NCBI GenBank assembly: GCA_024232835.1
Contig: JAAEPI010000342.1
Span: forward strand, 1 to 46,797
DNA: 46,797 bases
Direction: 5' to 3'
Source: Cytophagales bacterium
GTDB taxonomy: Bacteria > Bacteroidota > Bacteroidia > Cytophagales > Cyclobacteriaceae
The notes below the pieces were generated by a model that saw only the letters and a program-made list of their open reading frames with translations, was not told the DNA's origin and did no database searches. Both the position numbers and the translations under genes were made by a program. This document shows, in pieces, positions 12,501-23,747 of the stretch. The stretch's first letter is position 1, and each line of letters begins with the position of its first letter.

Positions 12501-13110
12501 TATCATCATATCCTTCAACGCCTGAAAACCCAAGGCCATGACCAAGCTCGTGTAGTACAACAGTAACGAAATCATGTACATCAGGGGGTGTTTTGCCATC
12601 AGTGCCATAATACCATGGGAAAGTGCTACTAAAACTAGCTCCTATATCTGGGTCACCAGGACTGTTCAAGTCCTTGCCTGCGATTTTTTCTGCTAAGGCA
12701 ATATGGTAGAAAGTCGTGTCATTAGGAGCATTTGGAAAATCGCGAACTAGATTCCCTGGTCCAGCTGAGCCCAAAACCCTTTGTCCCAACTCAGCGAACT
12801 GTGCATCAACATTAATTGTAACAGGGGAATTTAGCAAAGCAGCCCAAATATCCACAGCATGTTGAAAAGCCGCTTGTGCTTCAGCTGTAAACCCTGTGTA
12901 AGTCACATTAATAGTGGCTCCACTTGAGGCATTTAATCGGCCGCTCTTTTTTTGTTCAATTAGTACTTTAATATGATCAGGTAGTCTAACCCGGGTATCG
13001 TATGAATTAGGGTCAGCAGGGCAAACAACTGGAGGAATCTTTTTAAAAGTTTGAGCTTCCAAATTCAAACTAAAAAGCAGAAGAAGTGTGAAAAGTGTTA
13101 TAAATTTCAT
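9583..13110 (-). CDS. Secreted zinc metalloprotease-like protein with PKD domains and T9SS type A C-terminal sorting domain
   Basis: Signal peptide MKFITLFTLLLLFSLNLEAQ (start at 13110), HELGHGLGFSG motif, PKD motifs YLWDFGDGTTSVDENPSHTYTSGG, C-terminal IYPNPVTRN...NGIYFVSIKIDS...RKLILSR. Confidence 0.88.
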   Translation of the reverse strand: MKFITLFTLLLLFSLNLEAQTFKKIPPVVCPADPNSYDTRVRLPDHIKVLIEQKKSGRLNASSGATINVTYTGFTAEAQAAFQHAVDIWAALLNSPVTINVDAQFAELGQRVLGSAGPGNLVRDFPNAPNDTTFYHIALAEKIAGKDLNSPGDPDIGASFSSTFPWYYGTDGKTPPDVHDFVTVVLHELGHGLGFSGVEGYDDTTNEGTWDWFDSKVWVYNLFAELGDGTRLIDLPNESIEVGNAIVGGDLFFNGPLAVTSLGERPELYAPATYNGGSSFSHLDESTYSAGNPHSLMSPQVGSGESIHDPGVSLDIFADMGWFITVLDHEPITFVDNFVDDIVFETTIRTDTTIASNSLQVVYSNDDFQTETMVSLANMGGNLFSASISNPGMNSTIKYYFEGLTDDLGRTITSPGNAPDNFYTLTVHDHSIVSVPFGSAEGGDFESGAVGFVSVPLVGDLNLWELGTPTNVLVTSSSATNVWKTDLDANLFEDEKRYSSALISPGFDLSDEVANYEISFELAMDLGDTDGNLFETGPLRTNLEVSTDMGTTWNVLGNLNDEGGENWYNFEDDFSVTVDVTGATGVPSWVFEDLTGRTVNYNISSYAGNADVRFRLVAYMLADYIEDGYITDGLLMDNFEISKGTPTADFKLVDATGVLFPGGQIEFEYISSGATSYLWDFGDGTTSVDENPSHTYTSGGVFDVSLTIQSPLGPNTVTKDGAVTIIGLYDGSSYTLADGGNFETDNGDFIPENISGTGFERGNSSIAGKDGTSSGSFAWVTGISNAEYVDNSKAFLYTPMFDFNAVGAYTFSFRANYNTEEAWDGFIVEYTTDNGLTWQQLDPVVAEGWYDGIGEDNEAQGWPAIPLFSGNSGGYVSKSRDISSLAGNPEIGFRFHWLSDAAETVVGIAIDDFTLTGPEVSGPAVAEFSVSNTTFCQHTEVEFTNESEGAYSSIEWNFGGPGAFPETATGVGPHAVTYASAGTYTVTLTVQGIENGEQIEEKVDLISVAAIHVPMITSELQSFDVYLLTASAGDAYQWYVDNVIIDGATSQTLLVDETGLYSVEVTIDGCTVATSEQNSIDIITAITDEVIDLAIYPNPVTRNIVNFTISDNQNGQVEIIFLNLSGQVVKAISEVKSSTNFNKSYDVSELSNGIYFVSIKIDSAPTAVRKLILSR

Positions 13111-13133
13111 GTCAATTAGTAAAAAATTATAAA

Positions 13134-13634
13134 ATGAAAAAACTAGCATCACTGACCTTTATCGTTTTGGCGGTAACCATTGGATGTAAAAGCACCAAAA
13201 AACAATCGTCAGATAATACCAAAGAGTCCGATAAAAGTACAGATATTATTGCAAAAAAGACGAATGAAATTCTATTCTCTATTACATCAACCTCGTGTAT
13301 GGGGGAATGTCCAGTATTCGATTTCAGTTTTGATTCTGATTCAAATGCATATTTGAATGCGAAAAAGCATCTTTTGATTAGTGGTGTGTATAAATATAAG
13401 TTGTCCGCTGAACAATATTTCCAGTTATCAGATCTTGTCAATTCTGTAAAGTGGAATGCTTTCGAAAATAATTATCCTACATTGGCCATGGATTTACCGA
13501 CCAACAAGTTTGAGGTTATGCTTGAGGATGGCTATAAAGTCATTAAACAAGACGGGCTGGAACCAAGAAGCCTCATAACTTTGAAGGATGATCTTGTGAA
13601 GATGATTGAAAGCTATGATTGGCAGTCAAAATAG
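13134..13634 (+). CDS. Lipoprotein, DUF6438-like
   Basis: Lipobox IGCKS; SITSTSCMGECPVFDFSFDSDSNAYLN motif. Confidence 0.7.
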   Translation: MKKLASLTFIVLAVTIGCKSTKKQSSDNTKESDKSTDIIAKKTNEILFSITSTSCMGECPVFDFSFDSDSNAYLNAKKHLLISGVYKYKLSAEQYFQLSDLVNSVKWNAFENNYPTLAMDLPTNKFEVMLEDGYKVIKQDGLEPRSLITLKDDLVKMIESYDWQSK

Positions 13635-13691
13635 CCTTTGATGAAAACGCGGTTCATTTCTTTAAATTCGAATAACACCAACTTTCACAAC

Positions 13692-14010
13692 ATGAAAATA
13701 CTCCCACTGCTATTCGTTTGTTTTGCACTAGGATGTAAGCCGCAGCAAAAATATTATCAAGGCGTACCTTCTATCAATGAGTATTAGCCAAATCCGGATG
13801 GGGTAATTCTAAATTTGAAGTTTGTTGATAAGAAGAAGTCCGAATTTGGTTGGAAAAATAAAGAAGAAGTGATTCGGCAGCTAAAAGCTGGTTCCAGTCA
13901 CAAAACCAGACATAGAAAGGGGGAAATAACATCTCTGAATCAAATGATGAAACAACACTGAGGAGGAAGAAAAGCCATCTGCCGAAGAAGAAGGAAAAGA
14001 AGAAAAGTAA
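13692..14010 (+). pseudogene. Degraded small lipoprotein gene (early stop plus frameshift)
   Basis: MKILPLLFVCFALGCKPQQKYYQGVPSINEY*PNPDGVILNLKFVDKKKSEFGWKNKEEVIRQLKAG... then an acidic tail NTEEEEKPSAEEEGKEEK* in another frame. Confidence 0.6.
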
Positions 14011-14082
14011 TTAATCAAACTTAGAATACTAGAGACAGCCACTTTTTTATCCACATATATTTAGTGATATAAGTCGATGAAT

Positions 14083-14091
14083 TACTTTTGC
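14083..14091 (+). promoter_or_regulatory. Putative -7 box of a (near-)leaderless carA promoter, TACTTTTGC
   Basis: TAnnTTTG match; its G is 6 nt before the carA ATG (14097). Confidence 0.6.
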
Positions 14092-14096
14092 GGCCA

Positions 14097-16474
<2,378 letters not shown>

Positions 16475-16516
16475 TTGAAAGAGACAGTTTCGGCACTTTT
16501 TTTATAATTTTAATCC

Positions 16517-16819
16517 ATGCAATGGCCTAAAAAGCTCCCGAAAATTTTCAAGAACTTCTACTTCATTGTTGGAATCCTCTTCTTTCTTTGGCTACTCATT
16601 TTTGATTCCAATGACTTATTTACTCAGAAAAAATTGAGTGATAAGAAGGAAGAACTGGAAAAGTCCAAGGAATTTTATGAAGATGAAATACTGGAAGTGA
16701 AGAATGAAAGAGAGGCTCTGCTGACCGATGATGAGCAATTGGAGAAGCTGGCAAGGGAAAAATATCTTATGCAGAAGGATAGTGAAGATGTCTATGTGAT
16801 TGTTCCTGAGAAAGAATAA
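16517..16819 (+). CDS. Septum formation initiator family protein (DivIC/FtsB-like)
   Basis: 100 aa, one TM segment followed by coiled coil; position after eno. Confidence 0.8.
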   Translation: MQWPKKLPKIFKNFYFIVGILFFLWLLIFDSNDLFTQKKLSDKKEELEKSKEFYEDEILEVKNEREALLTDDEQLEKLAREKYLMQKDSEDVYVIVPEKE

Positions 16820-16830
16820 ATATCGTAAGT

Positions 16831-17373
16831 ATGAAAAAATTATCTCTCGCAGTTTTAGCATTTTGTGTTGTGTCGATGGCTTCAGCGCAATACAAAAGTG
16901 GTGGAGGTGGTGGAGACAAAATATATTTTGGAGGAGGGTTTGGACTTTCCTTTGGCACGGGCTCAACGTCTATAAGTGCTTCACCAATAGTGGGGTATAA
17001 GATCACAGACGAATTTTCTGCAGGTGTTGGCATTACCTATCAGTATCTCAAATACAAGGTACCTGATGCCCAGTTTAATAATTTTGGAGGAAGCTTATTT
17101 TCAAGATATCAGTTTACTAACAAATACTTTGCCCATATCGAATATGAGCGCTTGAGTTTTGAGTATCCAACTGGATACCTAACCCCGGATGGGGATGTAG
17201 AATCAGCCAGAGGAACTAATGATGCCTTTTTTGTAGGTGGAGGTTATCGGGAGAGCCTATCCAGAAATTCGTCTTTTAGCCTTACCATACTGTATGACTT
17301 GCTCTACGATGAAGAGTTGTCTCCTTATGCAAGCCCGCTTAACGTGAGGGCTGGGGTCGCCGTTGGATTCTAG
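16831..17373 (+). CDS. Secreted/outer-membrane beta-barrel-like protein
   Basis: Signal peptide MKKLSLAVLAFCVVSMASAQ; alternating Gly/aromatic strands. Confidence 0.65.
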   Translation: MKKLSLAVLAFCVVSMASAQYKSGGGGGDKIYFGGGFGLSFGTGSTSISASPIVGYKITDEFSAGVGITYQYLKYKVPDAQFNNFGGSLFSRYQFTNKYFAHIEYERLSFEYPTGYLTPDGDVESARGTNDAFFVGGGYRESLSRNSSFSLTILYDLLYDEELSPYASPLNVRAGVAVGF

Positions 17374-17398
17374 GAAATCTGTTAGAGTAAAAGTTAGA

Positions 17399-18754
17399 TC
17401 AATTCAAAGGGACAAAAACTGTAATTGTTCCTCCACTTTCTTCCTCAATTACGAGATCTCCATTAGAATTTATTATTGCATTTACCTCTGTAATATCGCT
17501 ATATCTTAAACCTTGAAACCTTATTTCGTCATTTGTAGTTACGAACCATCTGTAAATGTCGTAATCTGAATAAGGCAACAAAATTTCTGTAACCGATAAA
17601 TCAACTAAGTCCAAACGCGAAATTGTATTGTTTCCATTGCTTTCATCATAGAAATAAGCAAAACTTTTAGTCTTCTGGATTAGGATACCAGTAATGCTTA
17701 AGTCTAGTACTTCGATTTGGTTGTTAAGATATGAATATGAGTAACTATTTTCCCCAATGAATAATGAGTTATTTTCTCCATTGACTACTAGGGGGGAATC
17801 ATTATAATAACCTTCATTATTTAGTAAAACTGATATCTCATCAGAATCTTCAGAATACCATATCTCATCTAATACAATTTCACCATTCATTATACTCAAT
17901 TTATTGATGGATACATTTAATAAAGGGTCATGGTTTTGAATACGCATATACACATTCAAATCTCCATCTGTCCACATTTGTCCAATAACATTTGAGGTTG
18001 CAATACCCCCTGACTCCTTTCTAGCTTTTAGTTGATAAGATTGAAGGTTATCAGAGTAAGATAAATAATATAGATTACCATCTGCATCTACTTCTACAGT
18101 ACGATAATCTTGGATTTGGTAATCTGGGAGGTACGATTCTTCTACTATGGCATCTGGATCGCTTACATCCATACGCCAGTAGCCATGGGAGGAATGTGTT
18201 CCATAATAGACTCGGCTTTGCTGGTCTCGTTTTATGAAATCGTATGGATTGTCGTTATCACCACTATGAAAATAAGGAAAGGAAGACGCACTAAGGTCAT
18301 AGAGCTTACCACTAGTCTTGTTCAAAAGTAATTTATGAGCGCTCTCAACTTCTAATTCTCCGTCATTATGATAAACCCAACTGATTGGAATAAAATCTCC
18401 TAGCAGTAATAAATAATCAGGATGGATATCAATAATTTGCTCAAGGTGAATTCCATCATGCTCAGACTCTCTAAATAGTTCACTTATAAATTCCTCATCA
18501 TCAATAATATTCCCATCTTCATCCAATAATTGAAGCTCCACGTATTCACCATCTACAGTAACCTTAAACAAGTTGCCCCCTTTACCACCATCTAATCTGG
18601 CATTGTCTGGTTGGTCAACAATTGCTAGTGCTACGGCATCACTAATATCAAATGAATTTGATAACTTAATTTTATTTAGTGAATCATCGTCTTTGCAATT
18701 TGTTAGACTTACTAAAAGACATAGAAGTGAAACTAGAGTTAAGGATTTATTCAT
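17399..18754 (-). CDS. Hypothetical lipoprotein
   Basis: LLCLLVSLTNCKDDD lipobox; no motif recognised. Confidence 0.6.
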   Translation of the reverse strand: MNKSLTLVSLLCLLVSLTNCKDDDSLNKIKLSNSFDISDAVALAIVDQPDNARLDGGKGGNLFKVTVDGEYVELQLLDEDGNIIDDEEFISELFRESEHDGIHLEQIIDIHPDYLLLLGDFIPISWVYHNDGELEVESAHKLLLNKTSGKLYDLSASSFPYFHSGDNDNPYDFIKRDQQSRVYYGTHSSHGYWRMDVSDPDAIVEESYLPDYQIQDYRTVEVDADGNLYYLSYSDNLQSYQLKARKESGGIATSNVIGQMWTDGDLNVYMRIQNHDPLLNVSINKLSIMNGEIVLDEIWYSEDSDEISVLLNNEGYYNDSPLVVNGENNSLFIGENSYSYSYLNNQIEVLDLSITGILIQKTKSFAYFYDESNGNNTISRLDLVDLSVTEILLPYSDYDIYRWFVTTNDEIRFQGLRYSDITEVNAIINSNGDLVIEEESGGTITVFVPLN

Positions 18755-18841
18755 TACTTGTTATTTTCTACGCAATTTACAAATTATTATTCTAATTATC
18801 ATATTCTTAAAGACGGATGAAGCTGTCGCGAACGGTTGTTT

Positions 18842-19912
18842 CTAAAGCTCTACCCCAAACTTATCCCCAAGAGTTTTAAGGTCTTCAACTACTGTCGGCA
18901 GTAACTGAAGACCTTCTTTTTTGCGCTTCTCTGTGAACTCTCGCTCCGGATCACCAGGAATCAAAACGCGCTCGTGTCCTTCGGTCGTTTTGGCAGATCG
19001 AAATCGACTGATCCAATTGTCCATATGTGATTTGAATTCGTCTGCTGGACGGAAGGCATCAATTCGCATGGCGCCAAAGAAATGACCTAGACCTTCGCCA
19101 ACTTTTTCATCAATTGGATCAATGAACGACACAAACGGAGGAACCCATGGTCCGTAATTGGCTCCTGGCAATACGGCAGAGAGTATATCCACCAAAGCAC
19201 CCAGTCCATAGCCTTTATGTGAACCATGAATTCGATCGCCCCCAAGAGGTAACATCGAGCCGCCTTTTTTCAAACCGTGTGCATCAGTAATCACCTTTCC
19301 GTCCGAATCGGCAAGCCAACCAAAAGGTGCATCTTCATTTTTTCTTTGCAATACTTCTAATTTCCCATTAGCGGCAGTTGTAGTAGCCATGTCTAGCACG
19401 AATGGTGGTTGATCTTTGGCAGGAATCGCAACAGCAATGGGATTGGTTCCAAGCAGGCGCTCTTTCGAAAAAGTCGGTGAAACAAGAGGACTGGCATTCG
19501 TCAGTGAAATCCCGATACAATCTCTTTCGAGAGCCATCATGGCGTGATAACCGGCGATTCCGTAATGATTAGAATTTTTGACCGCCACCCATCCTGTACC
19601 TACCTTATCCGCTTTATCAAGAGCAATTTTCATGGCGTGAGGTCCTACTACTAACCCAAGACCGGCATCTCCATCCACAACCGCCGTACTCGGCGTTTCA
19701 TGGGTTATTTGAATGTTTGGCGTTGGATTGAGCCGTCCTTTTTCATACAATCTTAAATACCCTGACAAACGAGCAACTCCATGAGAATCTACTCCTCGCA
19801 GGTCGGCACTTACTAGAATTTCTGCTCCTTGACTAGCATCTGTGTCGCTGCATCCGATGGATTTAAGAATAGCTTTAGTAAATTCGAGAAGTCGGTCGGC
19901 GGTTACGGTCAT
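18842..19912 (-). CDS. Ldh family (malate/L-lactate dehydrogenase type 2) oxidoreductase
   Basis: ADLRGVDSHGVARLSGYLRLYEKGRLNP; GTNPIAVAIPAKDQPPFVLDMATTTAANGKLE. Confidence 0.9.
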   Translation of the reverse strand: MTVTADRLLEFTKAILKSIGCSDTDASQGAEILVSADLRGVDSHGVARLSGYLRLYEKGRLNPTPNIQITHETPSTAVVDGDAGLGLVVGPHAMKIALDKADKVGTGWVAVKNSNHYGIAGYHAMMALERDCIGISLTNASPLVSPTFSKERLLGTNPIAVAIPAKDQPPFVLDMATTTAANGKLEVLQRKNEDAPFGWLADSDGKVITDAHGLKKGGSMLPLGGDRIHGSHKGYGLGALVDILSAVLPGANYGPWVPPFVSFIDPIDEKVGEGLGHFFGAMRIDAFRPADEFKSHMDNWISRFRSAKTTEGHERVLIPGDPEREFTEKRKKEGLQLLPTVVEDLKTLGDKFGVEL

Positions 19913-19960
19913 CTGGCTTGCAAAATTGAAATCGCAAAGTAAATCTAATTACACTTTACT

Positions 19961-21556
19961 ATGAAAAATCTATCCACACTTACGATGCTATTTGTTGTTC
20001 TTGCTAGTTCAGCTCAAGTATCATCCCAAATTGAAACAGTCACTGTATATCAAACAAGAGCCGAAATCAACAGGTCAGCCAGCACCCAATTGGCTGTAGG
20101 TGAGCATGAGTTGGTATTTAATGGTGTGTCCACTAATGTCGATCAAAATAATATCCAGGTGAAGGGAACAGGAGACCTTACTATTTTGGGAATTAGTTTC
20201 CGAAAGAACTATCTCAATGAGAAAGAACTGCCTGCAGATTTACAAAAGGTGAAGGATGAGATAAAAGATACGGAAAAGCAATTGAAGAAGGCTCAGAATG
20301 TAATTTCATCGCTTCAAATTCAGCGGAAATTACTAGACGCCAACATGAGTATCGGTGGCACTCAGTCTAATTTGAGTATGCAAGAATTGAAGGATATGGC
20401 CGAATACTACCAATCAAAGACGCTTGACATTGCAAACAGCCAAATGGATTTGCAAGAAGAGATAAACACGCTGAATGAATCGCTGAGAAAACTACGAGCC
20501 CATTACAATGATCGTACGTCCCAATTCAGAAAAAACTCAGGAGAGATTGTGGTCAATGTGGATGCGAAGAGTGCGACCAAAGCCAACCTGACTTTGACCT
20601 ACATGGTTTCGGGTGCAGGTTGGACTGCCGAATATGACCTCAGAGCCGAGGATATTGGAGCTCCACTTCAACTAACATATAAGGCCATTGTCACACAGAA
20701 TACAGGTGAGAATTGGGAAAATGTTAATATGACCTTGTCCACTGGGAATCCCGCAATTAGCACAACAAAACCTACGATGAACCCTCAATATTTGGATTAT
20801 TATTATCCATCTAATAATAAATTAAGAGAGGTTTCATCTATGAATCGTATGGAAGCAACAGGAGCAGTTTCCAGAGCGGCAGCTCCCATGGAAGAGGCGG
20901 TTGTAGAAATGGAATTCGATGACCTGGAAGTCGGGACCGAAACGAAAACCCTCTATACCAATTATGAAATTGAGCGACCATATTCTCTGAGCTCAGGAGG
21001 AAAGCCACTCACAGTGACTGTCCGAGACCAAGAAGTGGATGCGGATTATGAATATCAAACGATTCCGAAATTGCGCAATCGTGTATTTCTCATTGCAAAA
21101 GCTAAAAACTGGGGTTCCCTGGTATTGCTCAGGGGGCCAATGAATATTTTCTTTGAGGGAGGTTATGTTGGCAAGTCATATATGAATCCTCAGACTACCG
21201 CCGATGAACTACCAATATCTCTAGGCTATGATCCTGGTATTACGATTAATAGAAAGCTCTTGACAGATGTATCTTCTAAAAAAACAATTGGAACCAACCG
21301 TAAGGAAACGTACTCATATGAGATTTCGATTCGAAACAATAAGCGTCAGAATATCAAAGTGAAAATTCAGGACCAGATTCCGGTATCCAAGAATACAGGC
21401 ATCAAAGTAGAGGTTTTGGATCTCGGGGGTGCAATATTGAAAGCCACTACAGGAGAAATCACATGGGAGATAGAGTTGAATTCTGCTCAAGAGAAGAAGA
21501 AGAAATTCGGATATGAAGTTAAGTATCCAAAAGGTGAGACGATTAGCGGAACATGA
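19961..21556 (+). CDS. DUF4139 domain (mucoidy inhibitor A-like) secreted protein
   Basis: VTVYQTRAEINRSASTQLAVGEHELVFNGVS; AGWTAEYDLRAED; WENVNMTLSTGNP. Confidence 0.85.
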   Translation: MKNLSTLTMLFVVLASSAQVSSQIETVTVYQTRAEINRSASTQLAVGEHELVFNGVSTNVDQNNIQVKGTGDLTILGISFRKNYLNEKELPADLQKVKDEIKDTEKQLKKAQNVISSLQIQRKLLDANMSIGGTQSNLSMQELKDMAEYYQSKTLDIANSQMDLQEEINTLNESLRKLRAHYNDRTSQFRKNSGEIVVNVDAKSATKANLTLTYMVSGAGWTAEYDLRAEDIGAPLQLTYKAIVTQNTGENWENVNMTLSTGNPAISTTKPTMNPQYLDYYYPSNNKLREVSSMNRMEATGAVSRAAAPMEEAVVEMEFDDLEVGTETKTLYTNYEIERPYSLSSGGKPLTVTVRDQEVDADYEYQTIPKLRNRVFLIAKAKNWGSLVLLRGPMNIFFEGGYVGKSYMNPQTTADELPISLGYDPGITINRKLLTDVSSKKTIGTNRKETYSYEISIRNNKRQNIKVKIQDQIPVSKNTGIKVEVLDLGGAILKATTGEITWEIELNSAQEKKKKFGYEVKYPKGETISGT

Positions 21557-21611
21557 AAGTCAAATTTATAGATATACCCGCTTGATAACGCTTCGTCCTT
21601 CGATCTTTCAA

Positions 21612-21619
21612 TACCTTTG
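21612..21619 (+). promoter_or_regulatory. Putative -7 box (TACCTTTG) for the carboxyltransferase gene
   Basis: TAnnTTTG match 22 nt upstream of ATG 21642. Confidence 0.45.
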
Positions 21620-21641
21620 ACGGGTATTAGTAAATCATATA

Positions 21642-23225
21642 ATGAGTAAGGAAAAACCAAAATCTACCAGCATAATAACCACAGCTAAAGAGAAGGAAGA
21701 ACGTCTGGCTTTGATGAATGCACAGGCACTTGAAGGAGGCGGAGCTGATCGAATAGAAAAGCAGCATGCCAAAGGAAAGCTAACTGCCAGAGAGAGAATA
21801 GACTTGCTGTTGGATAGAGACTCTTTCGAAGAAATTGGAAGGTTGGTTGTTCATAGATCCACAGATTTCGGGATGGAGAAGCAGCAATTTCTTGGTGATG
21901 GAGTAGTTACCGGTTATGGTACTATTGATGGCCGACCCGTGTATGTGTTTAGTCAGGATTTTACCGTTTTTGGGGGTTCCCTTTCCGAGACTTTTGCCGA
22001 GAAAATTGTCAAAATCATGGATATGGCCATGAAGAATGGAGCGCCTGTGATCGGACTGAATGACTCGGGAGGTGCCAGAATTCAGGAAGGTGTCATGTCA
22101 CTTGGTGGGTATGCCGACATTTTTTATAAAAACACGCTGGCCTCAGGTGTCGTACCTCAGATTTCGGCTATTCTTGGTCCATGTGCCGGTGGTGCCGTTT
22201 ATTCTCCAGCTATTACTGATTTCATTTTCATGGTGGAGAAGTCTAGTTACATGTTCGTGACGGGTCCTAACGTGGTAAAGACTGTAACTAATGAGGAGGT
22301 AACTAGCGAGGAATTGGGAGGGGCACAGGCACATGCATGCAAAAGTGGCGTAACACATTTTGCCAGTAAGAATGAAGCTGTGTGTATTCTCGAAATCAAA
22401 AAATTGTTAAGCTACATTCCTTCAAATTGTGAAGATGAGCCTCCAAGAGTGGAATATGAGATAGGAGATGAGGTTCGGACAGATTTGGATAGTCTAATGC
22501 CGAATAATCCGAATCATCCATACGACATGCATGAGGTGATTGATGGAATTATTGATTCAGCATCTTTTATGGAAGTGCATAAAGATTTTGCTGAAAATAT
22601 CATTTGTGGATTTGCTCGATTAGCAGGGCGGAGTATAGGAATTGTCGCTAACCAACCAATGAGCATGGCCGGAGTTCTGGACATTGATTCGAGCACCAAA
22701 GCTGGTCGATTCGTTCGCTTTTGTGACAGCTTCAATGTGCCACTTTTGGTTCTTGTGGACGTACCCGGATTCTTACCTGGTACGGATCAGGAGTGGAATG
22801 GAATCATTACCAATGGAGCCAAACTACTGTATGCATTTAGCGAAGCAACCGTTCCGAGGATTTCTGTAATTACCAGAAAGGCTTACGGAGGGGCGTACGA
22901 TGTGATGAACTCCAAACACATCGGTGCAGATATGAACTATGCTTGGCCCACAGCCGAAATTGCTGTGATGGGAGCCCAGGGAGCATCAGAAATTATTTTC
23001 AAAAAAGAGATTCAAGCGGCCAAGGATCTCAATGAAAAGCTTCAAGAGAAGATCGATGAGTATACAGAAAAATTCGCCAACCCCTATATAGCCGCCGGAC
23101 GAGGATTTATTGATGAGGTCATCATGCCACGAAATACTCGAAAAAAACTCATTCACGCTTTCGAAATGCTTGAGAATAAAGTGGATAAACTGCCAAGGAA
23201 AAAACACGGGAATATTCCGCTATAG
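21642..23225 (+). CDS. Acyl-CoA carboxylase (propionyl/methylmalonyl type) beta (carboxyltransferase) subunit
   Basis: KQHAKGKLTARERIDLLLDRDSFEE; NDSGGARIQEGVMSLGGYADIF; RKAYGGAYDVMNSKHIGAD. Confidence 0.95.
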   Translation: MSKEKPKSTSIITTAKEKEERLALMNAQALEGGGADRIEKQHAKGKLTARERIDLLLDRDSFEEIGRLVVHRSTDFGMEKQQFLGDGVVTGYGTIDGRPVYVFSQDFTVFGGSLSETFAEKIVKIMDMAMKNGAPVIGLNDSGGARIQEGVMSLGGYADIFYKNTLASGVVPQISAILGPCAGGAVYSPAITDFIFMVEKSSYMFVTGPNVVKTVTNEEVTSEELGGAQAHACKSGVTHFASKNEAVCILEIKKLLSYIPSNCEDEPPRVEYEIGDEVRTDLDSLMPNNPNHPYDMHEVIDGIIDSASFMEVHKDFAENIICGFARLAGRSIGIVANQPMSMAGVLDIDSSTKAGRFVRFCDSFNVPLLVLVDVPGFLPGTDQEWNGIITNGAKLLYAFSEATVPRISVITRKAYGGAYDVMNSKHIGADMNYAWPTAEIAVMGAQGASEIIFKKEIQAAKDLNEKLQEKIDEYTEKFANPYIAAGRGFIDEVIMPRNTRKKLIHAFEMLENKVDKLPRKKHGNIPL

Positions 23226-23327
23226 GAGTGCTTCGAATTTTTCGATTGATGATTAATTCGATTGGGGAATTAGTTAGAATTCGTTTTTAAATTGAAAAAT
23301 AGTAAATCCAGCACATCTAAAATCAAA

Positions 23328-23690
23328 ATGACTACTCAGGATTTAAAGGATAGAACTAAGAAATTTTCGATTTCGATAGCGAGGCTATGTGCGGAGATTT
23401 ACCCACGACCAATATTCAAGGCTTATGCAAGTCAATTAATTAGAGCATCAAGCTCTGTCGGAGCAAATTATAGAGCGGCATGTCGAGCGAAATCAGGAGC
23501 GGATTTTATAAATAAATTGAAAATTGTAGAGGAGGAATGTGATGAGTGCATGTTTTTTCTAGAAATTATTATGGAGTTAGATGCTGATAAGTTAGAAAGA
23601 ATCAAGCCCTTGCTGGATGAAGCAAATGAAATACTTTCTATTATTGTAGCTTCAATCGGAACGGCAAGACGAAATCGGAAATCCAACTAG
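23328..23690 (+). CDS. Four helix bundle protein (23S rRNA intervening-sequence-associated family); start could be 23292
   Basis: DLKDRTKKFSISIARLCAEIYPRPIFKAYASQLIRASSSVGANYRAACRAKS. Confidence 0.88.
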   Translation: MTTQDLKDRTKKFSISIARLCAEIYPRPIFKAYASQLIRASSSVGANYRAACRAKSGADFINKLKIVEEECDECMFFLEIIMELDADKLERIKPLLDEANEILSIIVASIGTARRNRKSN

Positions 23691-23747
23691 AGTAGAAGAC
23701 GAAAATCGAATCAATCTGCAATCGTATTAATCGAAAAAATCAAAATC

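Noticed and set aside
21574-21627. ATACCCG...CGGGTAT pair upstream of the carboxyltransferase gene as a riboswitch
   Set aside because: Only 7-bp stem with a 40-nt loop; the sequence overlaps a plausible promoter and there is no known riboswitch motif
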